Assembly (NCBI GenBank): GCA_027484145.1
Contig: JAIXUH010000033.1
Span: 1-64,000 of the forward strand
Reading direction: 5' to 3'
DNA from: Rhodobacter sp.
Lineage (GTDB): Bacteria > Pseudomonadota > Alphaproteobacteria > Rhodobacterales > Rhodobacteraceae
Length of the DNA: 64,000 nucleotides
In this document: positions 37,811 through 45,781 of the stretch, piece after piece
Layout of the letters: each line of letters opens with the position of its first letter
How positions within the stretch are numbered: position 1 is the stretch's first letter
Notes under the pieces: generated by a model
Seen by the model: the letters and a program-made list of their open reading frames with translations, nothing else
The model's database searches: none
What the model was told of the DNA's origin: nothing
Program-made: the position numbers and the translations under genes

Positions 37811-38987
37811 TCATTGGATGAACTGCATCACTCATCGTGACAAGGAGGTAGACACGTTCTTAGCCGACTATTTCGATGACACATCGAGACATGTCCTATT
37901 GGTAGCCGGAGCAGGCTTTGATCCACGGTCACGCATGGTCGCTGAGAAGCTAGCATTAACTCTGGGAAGTCGGCTAACTGCAATCTTCATACGAGAAGAG
38001 AGGCCGGGCGCGGATGCGATGTTGCGGGAACGTGCCGATGGAAATCAAGCTTTGCTTTTTGCCGCCGTGCCCAACAGCGAGGTGATTGAGGTCAATATAT
38101 TTGCTGATGATGGTGCGCCTGTTGGAGGTGCGCGCATTGCTGCAGAACTAGCTGGTCGACCACTTCCCAGCAACGTTACCGACGTTCTCCTTGATTTAAG
38201 TGCGTTGTCGATCGGGGTTGGATTTCCTGCTGCCAAGCTGTTACTTGAGCGTTGCGAGCAAACTGAGCACACGGCATTCCACCTAATTGTCGCTTCCAAC
38301 CCAGTGCTCGATGATTGTATCCGTAGCGAGTCGTCCGATCGTCCAAGTCCCGTGAGAGGTTTCGCACCACTAGCTGATACCAATGGGGATCAGAGTGACC
38401 TAGAGGTGGCACAGGTCTGGATTCCGCAACTTGCTCGAGGGCTTACAAAAACCCTGCATCGCATCGGACGGCAGCTGCAGGTCCGCGACTTTTACAAAGT
38501 TTGCCCAGTACTGCCGTTTCCGGCGCGTGACCCACGGCGTGCCGATGATCTAATAGGCGAGTATGAGGAACAGATTACACAAGAGTGGCACGTCGATCCA
38601 CGCGATTTCATCTATGCTTCTGAATGGAACCCGCTGGACACCTATCGAAGGCTGTCTAGACTGAAGCTTCGGTTCGACAGGACCATGCGTGGTACTTTCG
38701 CTCTCCAGATGATCTTGTCGCCCATCGGCAGCAAAGTCATGGCTGCAGGCGCGCTCATGGCCGCAATCGAACACGATATGGTTGTGCAGTACGTTGAGAC
38801 TGAGAGCTACTCTTTGGACAACACTTCTCAAGAAGTTGGTGGAAAAACAATTGATCATGATGGCAATGCGTCTCTGGTACATGTAATTCTTTCAGGGCCT
38901 CTTTACGGCGCATTCCCGTCCACAGTGTCATCGCTTCCAGGCACACAGGAAGAAGATGCCAATCTGTCCAATGTCGCCACAAAATGA
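37803..38987 (+). CDS. Unknown protein with two Rossmann-like motif regions, third gene of the cargo operon
   Basis: A 394-residue soluble protein that I do not recognise. Near the N terminus, a beta strand and glycine loop HVLLVAGAGFDPRSR (residues 30-44) look like a nucleotide- or ligand-binding Rossmann loop; a second strand-loop SPIGSKVMAAGALMAAIE (306-323) followed by VVQYVETESY resembles the ligand loop of CARF-type sensor domains. The middle contains VCPVLPFPARDPRRADD. It could be a sensor or an enzyme acting on a sugar-nucleotide. It is locked into the operon by an 8-base overlap upstream and an ATGA overlap downstream. The fold assignments are inference. Confidence 0.75.
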   Translation: MRDHWMNCITHRDKEVDTFLADYFDDTSRHVLLVAGAGFDPRSRMVAEKLALTLGSRLTAIFIREERPGADAMLRERADGNQALLFAAVPNSEVIEVNIFADDGAPVGGARIAAELAGRPLPSNVTDVLLDLSALSIGVGFPAAKLLLERCEQTEHTAFHLIVASNPVLDDCIRSESSDRPSPVRGFAPLADTNGDQSDLEVAQVWIPQLARGLTKTLHRIGRQLQVRDFYKVCPVLPFPARDPRRADDLIGEYEEQITQEWHVDPRDFIYASEWNPLDTYRRLSRLKLRFDRTMRGTFALQMILSPIGSKVMAAGALMAAIEHDMVVQYVETESYSLDNTSQEVGGKTIDHDGNASLVHVILSGPLYGAFPSTVSSLPGTQEEDANLSNVATK

Positions 38988-40945
38988 CATCGAGGAAGTT
39001 CAGCGCCAAGCTCAGCAGCCTTCCCGACACTCTTGCATTGGTGCGTGAATTTGAGCCAGTGGGGCTTCGAAACGCCCTGGACCGCGCAAGACATAGGCGC
39101 GTCGTGGCAGTCGGAGCTGGAGGCAGCCATGTTTCGGCAGCCTACCTGGCCAGATGCCGCCAAACTCTTGGCCACGCTGCCACAGTAGTTCAGACTCCGA
39201 TGGAGTTGGTTCTCGATGTCTACGATTTAGACGACACTGAGGTTTGGCTGTTTAGCGCAAGCGCGAACAACGCCGACGCCGCCGCAGCGGCCCGTGCTGC
39301 CCTAGACCGCGGCTGCGCAGCCTTCGTTCTATGCACCTGCAATCCTGATGGAGTCGTAGCGCGATGGGTTGTTGATAGCGGTTGCGAAATATGTGTCTTT
39401 CCGGTTGCTGACAGAAAAGACGGCTACCTCGCGACCCATTCTCTGATTGCAACTATCGCCAGCCTCCTCGTCGCCGCCGAATGCCTCGGCGGCATCGAGT
39501 TTGAAGCCGCGCTTGATGAACTGGACCGTGTTTTGGCCCGTTCTCTAGCTACTGAGGCACGAGCAGATCGGATGAGGACTGTAGCTGATCTCAGCGCCGA
39601 CTCAACGATCATTGCAATCTTCGATCCCAGACTGTTCCCGCTTAGATCGCTCATCGAGACCTCGATCTGGGAAGCAGCAATTTGCCCGGTCCAAGTGACC
39701 GATATGCGTAACTTTAGCCACGGCCGCCACGCTTGGCTCCACCACTACGGCGACCGCTCGTGGGTCTTCACAGCCACAGGAAATCTATCAGGAAGTTCGT
39801 GGGAGGCCATACGATCAGTACTCCCCTCACATGTGCCGGTGATAGTTGCGGACTATGGCGACTGTGGACGGGTCGAGACCGCCCGCGCCCTTATTGACGG
39901 GCTTGGGTGGATCGAAGCGATGGGTGCAAGTGTGGGGATCGACCCTGGCAAGCCCGGCACGGGTGAATTTGCACATTTGATGTATGAAGACGAAAGTCTC
40001 GACCTGCTTGCAATCCAACTCTCTCCACCCGTCAGGCAGAAATTAGCTGCCGCAGTTCGAATGGGCATCCAGGCACCCGACGTGATGCTGACCGCTTCAG
40101 CGTGGCGCCGACATTTTGATGGTCTATGCGACGTCGCCATCGGCGGCCTAGTCTTGGATTACGACGGAACTATGGTGACTACGAAAGGGCGTTTCGACCC
40201 ACCGGACCCGGCGATCATTGCCGAATTAATTCGGCTCCACGATCAGGGCTTGGTGGTCGCCTTTGCTTCCGGACGTGGCAAATCGCTTGGCAGCGCCCTA
40301 CGTAGCGTACTTCCAAGTGCTATGGCTGCTGAAACCATTATAGGCTACTATAACGGTGGGCACATTCGCATGGCTTCGGTCGATATCAATACTCCAGGAG
40401 AACGGCCGGAACCTGATCCAAGTATTGCAGAAGCTGCAGGCTGGATCGAGGCTCAACCGAACCTCCTTCGGGCCAGCGAGCTAGATTTTCAGGAAATTCA
40501 AGTTGCAGTCCGCAAATCTGACCTATTGCGCCCAGAATCATTCGCTCACGATCTCAGTGTTTGCCCGGCCGTTGCCGAGGGCCGAATTACAATTGTCTCC
40601 TCGGCCCACAGTTACGACCTCATTCCATCGACTTCGTCGAAACTGCGCGTTGTGAATGCCGTAGCCGAGCGTGTCGGAACTCACCGCGCCGTCCTGTCGA
40701 TGGGCGACAGCGGTGCACCGATGGGTAACGACCACAATTTAATCTTAGGGCCGCACGGGATCAGCGTAGGGACGATTTGTGGCGACCCAGCTGGTTGCTG
40801 GTCGCTCTTCGGCACAATCACAACGGGACCGACAGCGCTTCTCAGAGTACTTCAGGCAATGTTACCATCGGAAGGTGGCGAGATTCGCTTGGACCGAGCG
40901 GCTCTAAACCTTGACGCACGAACACCACACCTCTACAGGCCGTGA
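38984..40945 (+). CDS. SIS-domain and HAD-phosphatase fusion protein
   Basis: A 653-residue two-enzyme fusion. Residues about 25-170 form a sugar-isomerase (SIS) domain: VVAVGAGGSHVSAAYLARC with the phosphosugar loop SASANNADAA at 91-100. The middle may hold a second SIS-like half. Residues about 385-620 form a HAD hydrolase of Cof type: nucleophile motif LVLDYDGTM with Asp392 and Asp394, AFASGRG as motif II, and SMGDSGAPMGND with Asp575 and Asp583. SIS domains bind or isomerise phosphosugars and HAD enzymes remove phosphate, so the protein probably acts on a sugar or ribosyl phosphate. It starts in an ATGA overlap and ends close to or overlapping the kinase. Confidence 0.85.
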   Translation: MTSRKFSAKLSSLPDTLALVREFEPVGLRNALDRARHRRVVAVGAGGSHVSAAYLARCRQTLGHAATVVQTPMELVLDVYDLDDTEVWLFSASANNADAAAAARAALDRGCAAFVLCTCNPDGVVARWVVDSGCEICVFPVADRKDGYLATHSLIATIASLLVAAECLGGIEFEAALDELDRVLARSLATEARADRMRTVADLSADSTIIAIFDPRLFPLRSLIETSIWEAAICPVQVTDMRNFSHGRHAWLHHYGDRSWVFTATGNLSGSSWEAIRSVLPSHVPVIVADYGDCGRVETARALIDGLGWIEAMGASVGIDPGKPGTGEFAHLMYEDESLDLLAIQLSPPVRQKLAAAVRMGIQAPDVMLTASAWRRHFDGLCDVAIGGLVLDYDGTMVTTKGRFDPPDPAIIAELIRLHDQGLVVAFASGRGKSLGSALRSVLPSAMAAETIIGYYNGGHIRMASVDINTPGERPEPDPSIAEAAGWIEAQPNLLRASELDFQEIQVAVRKSDLLRPESFAHDLSVCPAVAEGRITIVSSAHSYDLIPSTSSKLRVVNAVAERVGTHRAVLSMGDSGAPMGNDHNLILGPHGISVGTICGDPAGCWSLFGTITTGPTALLRVLQAMLPSEGGEIRLDRAALNLDARTPHLYRP

Positions 40946-40947
40946 GA

Positions 40948-41898
40948 ATGTCCGACACTCATACACTTGCACCGCGCCTCGACGTGGCTGGAACTGGCTT
41001 TACTGTGCTGGATCGCGTCTATTCCGATGGAGTATTGGCGGACGAGGCTCTAGGCGGCTCGTGCGCCAACGTTTTGGTGTCTCTGGCAATGCTCGGCTAC
41101 CGAGTTGCGCCAGTACTTTGTCTAGGCGCTGATGACACTGGGGCAAAGCTAGTGGAGGAGTTCGTCCAAGCCGGCGCTTTAGTCGAATTCATCTCCCAGA
41201 AGGATCATCTACGATCACCAATCGTCGCCGAAGAGATCGACACAGCCACCGCAAAGCACGGGTTCAGCTTTCGATGCCCTGTTACGCATCTTGACCTGCC
41301 GCGCTATGAACCCATCGGTGTCACCGAACTGATCGATGCTGCGAGCGCTCTCGGCAATTGCTCGATTTTCTATACTGATCGTCTAACGGCGGAAATCCTT
41401 GAAGCAATGCGATGCGCGTCACAGTCTGGAGCACTAGTTATTTTCGAGCCATCCGCGCTGGACGATGCCGAGATGTTCGCTGATGCTCTTCGCGTCACAA
41501 CCATTCTGAAAACGTCCGCGGATCGCATCTCCGGCGAAATTGATAAATGGACTGTGGATTCGAGTACGTACCTTTGGATCGTGACACACGGCCAAGCTGG
41601 GCTGGAACTACGGACCCCGATTAATCGGCTTTGGTGTCCAGCGATACACGCGCCCGTTTTGCGCGATGCCTGTGGGTCAGGCGACATGGTGACGGTCGGC
41701 TTGATCGACGGACTGCTTAGTCGACCCTTTTTGGGCGGTAGGTTAACTACGAACGATGTTGTCGCTGGGGTAATGGCCGGTCAACGATTGGCCGCAGAGA
41801 ACTGTGGATTTGAAGGAGCTCGCGGTCTATTTCGTAAGCGTGGCGCATCCTATGTCCGGGCCATACTTGATAGTACCGGCAATTCCGAAACGGCGTAG
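40948..41898 (+). CDS. PfkB/ribokinase-family sugar or nucleoside kinase
   Basis: A 316-residue PfkB kinase. The N-terminal signature GGSCANVLVSLAMLGY carries the sugar-binding glycines, and the ATP/catalytic motif DACGSGDM contains the catalytic aspartate at about 246. The family phosphorylates ribose, nucleosides, fructose or related sugars. A GTG at 40942 overlapping the previous stop is an alternative start; the ATG at 40948 is preferred. It ends 10 bp from the convergent NADAR gene. Its substrate is not deducible, but with the PRTase and phosphatase it fits a ribosyl-type intermediate. Confidence 0.88.
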   Translation: MSDTHTLAPRLDVAGTGFTVLDRVYSDGVLADEALGGSCANVLVSLAMLGYRVAPVLCLGADDTGAKLVEEFVQAGALVEFISQKDHLRSPIVAEEIDTATAKHGFSFRCPVTHLDLPRYEPIGVTELIDAASALGNCSIFYTDRLTAEILEAMRCASQSGALVIFEPSALDDAEMFADALRVTTILKTSADRISGEIDKWTVDSSTYLWIVTHGQAGLELRTPINRLWCPAIHAPVLRDACGSGDMVTVGLIDGLLSRPFLGGRLTTNDVVAGVMAGQRLAAENCGFEGARGLFRKRGASYVRAILDSTGNSETA

Positions 41899-41908
41899 CT
41901 GTAAAACC

Positions 41909-42400
41909 CTATTCGGCTGCGATCTCGGACTCGGCCGGAAGATCCGCGGGCAGTGCCAATTTGGCCCTAAGCTCCATCAGCATCTCGCCCAACATGTTGC
42001 GCCCTTCGCCGTTCACCTCGCCCCAAAGACGGTTGACGGCATTATCTTCTGTTGCGCTCTCAACGAGTCTTGCCGTTTTTGTGGAGAGTAAGAGATCACG
42101 TAGATCATCGTGCTGAGTAAACTTAGCGTGCAGGACTGCGCGCATGCGATCGAACTTTGTTTTCGACCAGCCGGGAGCTACGTCCCAATAGTACAGACCG
42201 TGGGCCGCCATAGCTAGCAGCGCAGGCGATGGTGCTGCCATCAGCCATGCCCTAACTGCTGGCTTTCGTGCCTTGCCGGCTTGGTAAGCATGTTCGCTCG
42301 TAACAAACCGCTCGCCTTCAAAGACGATTTCTCTACGGAACAGGTTGCTGAACGCTCCGTAGGGTTTCTCACTTGCGCGATAGAAATGTATCTCATCCAT
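41909..42400 (-). CDS. NADAR-family protein (YbiA/RibX-like ADP-ribose or N-glycoside hydrolase)
   Basis: A 163-residue NADAR protein. The fold markers FYRASEKPYGAFSNLF (residues 6-21), SEHAYQAGKA (35-44), DRMRAVLHAKFTQHDDL and the terminal GEGRNMLGEML are all present. Family members cleave N-glycosidic bonds in riboflavin precursors (YbiA/RibX type) or remove ADP-ribose from guanine (as reported for NADAR partners of DarT). The ATG at 42400 is preferred; an upstream TTG at 42430 is possible. It is convergent with the kinase and divergent from the XRE regulator, sharing a 48-bp intergenic region with palindromes. This suggests joint regulation with the cargo genes, which is inference. Confidence 0.88.
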   Translation of the reverse strand: MDEIHFYRASEKPYGAFSNLFRREIVFEGERFVTSEHAYQAGKARKPAVRAWLMAAPSPALLAMAAHGLYYWDVAPGWSKTKFDRMRAVLHAKFTQHDDLRDLLLSTKTARLVESATEDNAVNRLWGEVNGEGRNMLGEMLMELRAKLALPADLPAESEIAAE

Positions 42401-42413
42401 AGAAGTAAAGTCT

Positions 42414-42449
42414 TGCAAATTTCTCTGCAAGTCAACATGCTAATTTGCA
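42414..42449. promoter_or_regulatory. Putative XRE operator between the NADAR and XRE genes
   Basis: Two copies of a TGCAAATTTGCA-like motif sit in the divergent gap: TGCAAATTTCTC with a further TGCAA (42414-42430) and TGCTAATTTGCA (42438-42449), the latter one mismatch from the perfect palindrome found at 42615-42626. The second copy touches the start of the XRE gene. Autoregulation is the simplest reading. Confidence 0.6.
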
Positions 42450-42796
42450 TGAAACTCAAAAGCGACGAGATTGATTCACTTGCACGACGGATTGACGGCC
42501 AGCGGCGTAGAGATGGCCTTACTTATGCAGATTTGGCACGAAAATCTGGAGTGCATCCTTCTCAAGTTCAACGAATTTGCCATGCCGATTTCCGTACGCT
42601 TGGGTCAAATGTCATGCAAATTTGCAGTGTCCTTGGAATTGATTCCTCTTGCGACATCACGATTGGTGCGCCTGCTGACCCGGACTGGCTGGAACTTCAA
42701 CGCACAGTTCGTATGGCTTGGGATGGCACGCCCTCTGGTGCATCTGCCATCGCAGAGTTGATCCGTGCAGCTGTCGCTTTTCGAAGATCCGATTGA
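42449..42796 (+). CDS. XRE-family transcriptional regulator
   Basis: A 115-residue protein with an N-terminal helix-turn-helix at about 24-48 (LTYADLARKSGVHPSQVQRI) followed by the usual third/fourth helices. The C-terminal 45 residues carry DWLELQRTVRMAW. Start candidates are ATG 42449 and ATG 42437 (four residues longer). It is divergent from NADAR and ends 71 bp before the convergent relaxase gene. Palindromes in the gap, inside the gene and just after it suggest an autoregulated switch controlling the neighbouring cargo genes. Confidence 0.82.
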   Translation: MKLKSDEIDSLARRIDGQRRRDGLTYADLARKSGVHPSQVQRICHADFRTLGSNVMQICSVLGIDSSCDITIGAPADPDWLELQRTVRMAWDGTPSGASAIAELIRAAVAFRRSD

Positions 42797-42853
42797 TGTG
42801 CCTACGTCGCATTCACCATTCGATGCAGCAAACTCGCCCCACTGCAAATTGCA
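42615..42853. repeat. Further copies of the TGCAAATTTGCA-type palindrome
   Basis: A perfect 12-base palindrome TGCAAATTTGCA lies inside the XRE gene at 42615-42626, and an 11-base TGCAAATTGCA palindrome lies in the gap downstream at 42843-42853. With the two intergenic copies at 42414-42449 this gives four sites within 440 bp of an otherwise GC-richer replicon. Confidence 0.6.
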
Positions 42854-42867
42854 TGTGCTGTCATGCC

Positions 42868-44694
42868 CTAAAGTTCCAAATGATTACCGCTCCCCAGCCC
42901 CAGTTGGCCTGCCAAATCACGCTCAGCCTTGCACGCTTCGCGCAAAGTTAACCCAAACGCCACATGTGACTTGGCTGCAGAAACAACCGCCCGCGCGATC
43001 CATTGCCGCTGGCGAGCATCCTCGAAATCCCGTTCCAACGCTTCTGTCCGCCCGCTGGCGAGTTCCGCCACAACCCCTTTCCCATACCGCTGCCGCAACT
43101 CATCGGCGAACCGCTCGGCATGAGCATCTCCCCGGAACTCAACCTTGCCATCCGTCTGCATGATGCGGCCCATCGACCCGAGGGCCCGCAGCAGCCGGTC
43201 ACTGTCCGGTGCCACATCATGTTCGCGGGCATGCCCAATTAGCTTGGCCGCCGTCTCATAGAAACCTTCAAGATCATCGACGACCTTCCGGCTCTGATCC
43301 GGGTTGCGAAGATCTGCACGCCGCCGCCCCGATAGGGCCAACAAGTCACTACGCACCCAGTCGCGCTCTTCCCAGGCATTGGCAGCACCGGTCGCCAACC
43401 GTTCAGCCATTCGGTCACCGCTTAGGCCCAAGCCGACAGCTTTGCCGACGATGTCCGTTTTCAGTCGGTCGGCGGCATCTGGCTGCAAAGCAACGGCCTC
43501 TTTGCCCTGCGTCAGCCGGTCACCCTCAAGACCCGTCGCGTAAAGCTTGGTGTGCGGCAACATTTGCAGCAGCTGCGCACCTCTCGCATCGCCCAAGCCT
43601 TTGGCGATTTCGATGGCATAGCCATAAAGCTCGTCCCGCATGTCCTTTCGCTCCGCGACAGGCATCTTCCGGATCTTGCCCTCCGCCTCTGCCATCCAGC
43701 CGCTGAAATGCCGGTCCAGATCGGCGCGTTCCGCCGTAGCCACATCGCCCGGAAATGGCTGCAACACCCCGCCCCGGCGCAGAGCCTTTTCTGCCTCGGC
43801 GATCTTCTCGCCAATCTCCGGCAGGCCTGTGAGCGCTGCAACATAGCTCAGGCGGCGCATGGCATCCGCAGTGCGCGCCATCGTGGCCAACGCATCCTCC
43901 AACGCCTTACCCTCGCGCTGCCTTTCTTCCGGCGCCCGGCCCTCGACCCGCGCCCGTTCGATTTCCGCCCGCGAGGGACCATAGGTCAGCAAGCCGCGCT
44001 CAGCGCGCGAGGTGGCATCCAGAAACACGCCCTCTTCGGCTGCGATGGCCACCATGCGCTCCTTCATGACATCTAGGTTGAAGACATGCTCCTTGGCCAT
44101 GAAGAACCAGCTGTCATTCACAGTGCCCCGGTTGTTGACGACCATGTGCACATGCGGGTGCGCCTTGTCGGAGTGCAGGGCCGCAACATAAGACCAGACA
44201 TCATCCTGATGCTCGCCTGACTGGAACATCTCGAAGGCCCAGGCTTCGGCGATCAGCTTTGCCTTCTCTGGCCGCACATGCGACGGGAAGCTCATCAGGA
44301 GGTGGGTCGTGTGGCCGTTCTTCGGCGAGCCGCGCCAATCCTCGACCCAATCACCGACGATCGCGATGCGCTCATCTTTGGTCAGACCCTTGGCATCGGC
44401 ATCCAGCACGACCCCGTTGCCGAAGATCGAGGCCGACTTCGAGAACAGATAGTCCATCTGGGCGGCCAGTTCCTTGGCATTGGCCGTCCCGCCCTTACCG
44501 ATTTTCTTCAACACAGCAGCGTTTGACCCAAGCGAAAACCGCCATAGCTGGCTGGCCCGGGTCGAGAAACTGAACCCACGCTTTGCGGGCGAAGAACTGC
44601 CCTCCTTCACCCTGCCCTGCTGCGGCCGCAGGAAGTTGATCTCCCCGAGAACCGCCTCTGCAACCCCGATGGGGCAGGACCCAAGCTTAACCAT
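42868..44694 (-). CDS. mobA: MobA/VirD2-type relaxase (MOBP-like)
   Basis: A 608-residue relaxase that nicks oriT and pilots the strand through the type IV channel. The ATG at 44694 has AGGAGG ten bases upstream. Candidate catalytic Tyr is Tyr82 in AQMDYLFSKS; motif III is HPHVHMVVNNRG with the metal-binding histidines at about 179-183, preceded by HTTHLLMSFP. The C-terminal 250 residues are helical and resemble the tail of the 30342 gene product. It overlaps the mobC stop by 8 bases. Its 3' end faces the cargo block. Confidence 0.93.
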   Translation of the reverse strand: MVKLGSCPIGVAEAVLGEINFLRPQQGRVKEGSSSPAKRGFSFSTRASQLWRFSLGSNAAVLKKIGKGGTANAKELAAQMDYLFSKSASIFGNGVVLDADAKGLTKDERIAIVGDWVEDWRGSPKNGHTTHLLMSFPSHVRPEKAKLIAEAWAFEMFQSGEHQDDVWSYVAALHSDKAHPHVHMVVNNRGTVNDSWFFMAKEHVFNLDVMKERMVAIAAEEGVFLDATSRAERGLLTYGPSRAEIERARVEGRAPEERQREGKALEDALATMARTADAMRRLSYVAALTGLPEIGEKIAEAEKALRRGGVLQPFPGDVATAERADLDRHFSGWMAEAEGKIRKMPVAERKDMRDELYGYAIEIAKGLGDARGAQLLQMLPHTKLYATGLEGDRLTQGKEAVALQPDAADRLKTDIVGKAVGLGLSGDRMAERLATGAANAWEERDWVRSDLLALSGRRRADLRNPDQSRKVVDDLEGFYETAAKLIGHAREHDVAPDSDRLLRALGSMGRIMQTDGKVEFRGDAHAERFADELRQRYGKGVVAELASGRTEALERDFEDARQRQWIARAVVSAAKSHVAFGLTLREACKAERDLAGQLGLGSGNHLEL

Positions 44695-45244
44695 GGCGCG
44701 CGCCCTCCTGAGCTTCGACAAACTTGCGGAATAGAGCCACACCTTGCCGCCGGCGTTCGGCGATGATCTGGCTCAGCGCCTTCGCCACCATCGGCAGCGA
44801 CCTTCGCAACTCATCCACCGATGCCCACTGCGCTTTGACCATCGGCGCCCTGCCCCGGTTCGCAGCCAAGGCGATCTGGTTCACGTTGGTGCCGATCTTG
44901 CCCAGCTCATAGCGGATTTCGTCCAGCTTTGCGCAGTCCTCCCGGCTGAACTCGAGGAAACCTGAGGCCATCCGAACCACCGACCGCACCCCATCCGAGC
45001 GGGATTTCGCGCCAATCTGGGTGCAAAGCGCATCGAAGGCATGAAGTTCTTCGGCGGGCAGGCGGCAGCTCACGACCTGGCCCTTGTCTGCCGACCGAGG
45101 CCGTCCGCGTCCACCGACTTGCTGCACCGCAGAATCAGAAACTTCATTGCCAACACCCGCCAAAACCATGGACCGCGATTTAAGTCTTGTTTCGCGAGGA
45201 TCTGATTTTACCGCCAACTTCTGCCACCGATTATTTGTAGACAC
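44687..45244 (-). CDS. mobC: MobC-type relaxosome accessory protein
   Basis: A 185-residue DNA-binding accessory protein that helps the relaxase at oriT. The MobC signature ELGKIGTNVNQIALAANRGR is at about 112-131, and an upstream RHH-like segment VVSCRLPAEELHAFDAL is at about 57-73. The start is GTG at 45244 with a CAGGAA-type ribosome site; an internal ATG at 45169 is possible. It is co-translated with mobA. Confidence 0.88.
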   Translation of the reverse strand: MSTNNRWQKLAVKSDPRETRLKSRSMVLAGVGNEVSDSAVQQVGGRGRPRSADKGQVVSCRLPAEELHAFDALCTQIGAKSRSDGVRSVVRMASGFLEFSREDCAKLDEIRYELGKIGTNVNQIALAANRGRAPMVKAQWASVDELRRSLPMVAKALSQIIAERRRQGVALFRKFVEAQEGARHG

Positions 45245-45781
45245 GTCGCATTTCCTGCCACTCTTCCTATCCCTTCCTTCACCGCCCTTTCAAGTGCAAT
45301 CTAAGCGCGATTTATGCTCTTGCAGATTGTGCTGACCTTGGGTAACTCCCCCGCCACCGAATGCGTTTCGCTGATCGCGCAACACACAAGGTCAGACAGG
45401 GACCGCGCACCCCCAGCCACGTGGCCAGAGGCGCATTTTCCTTGTGAGTATGGGCCTAAAGCCTTGTTTTGTTTACCGTGCGGAGCCTGTCGTTCAGTGT
45501 TCGGGTTCCGGAGAAAGGAAGTGTGGGATGCGTCTTGTGGCATCAGGGATGTGTGTTCGGGGTTCCGCCTTGTGATACACGCATTGCGCGATCAGATAAA
45601 AGATATACGCATCCAGTAATCAGACAAATGATTAAAGAGATACGCCTTGCGCAATAAGATTTGCGCGAGCCGGTTTCTGATATCCGTAGTGTAGCTTTAG
45701 ATTTACGCGATGTGAGTTAAGATAAAAGATTTAAGCGTTCCGCATTGTGCGAAACGCGATCGGCGAAGTGAGGAAGGTGGT
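45245..45781. other. Divergent control region: likely oriT and iteron-like repeats
   Basis: 537 bp without a gene between divergent mobC and the VirC1-like gene. Directly seen: a perfect 9-bp inverted repeat CTGACCTTG (45332-45340) / CAAGGTCAG (45387-45395), and in the AT-rich right half three related 17-base units, AGATAAAAGATATACGC (about 45594), TGATTAAAGAGATACGC (about 45629) and AGATAAAAGATTTAAGC (about 45719). The position suggests oriT next to mobC and binding sites for a VirC1/VirC2-like or partition protein. No nic sequence was recognised. Confidence 0.55.
45594..45736. repeat. AT-rich 17-base direct repeats upstream of the virC1-like gene
   Basis: Units near 45594, 45629 and 45719 share AAAAGA followed by a TACGC or TAAGC end (14-15 of 17 matches between pairs). 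Several nearby TTGCGC and GCGCAA words form additional symmetry. Iterons, a centromere or an overdrive-like enhancer are possible roles. Confidence 0.5.

Noticed and set aside
45301-45657. Small frames in the mob control region
   Set aside because: They fall among repeats, have no ribosome site and no domain; the region is better read as control DNA.
45594-45736. CRISPR-like interpretation of the repeats
   Set aside because: Only three imperfect 17-mers at irregular spacing, with no cas genes.
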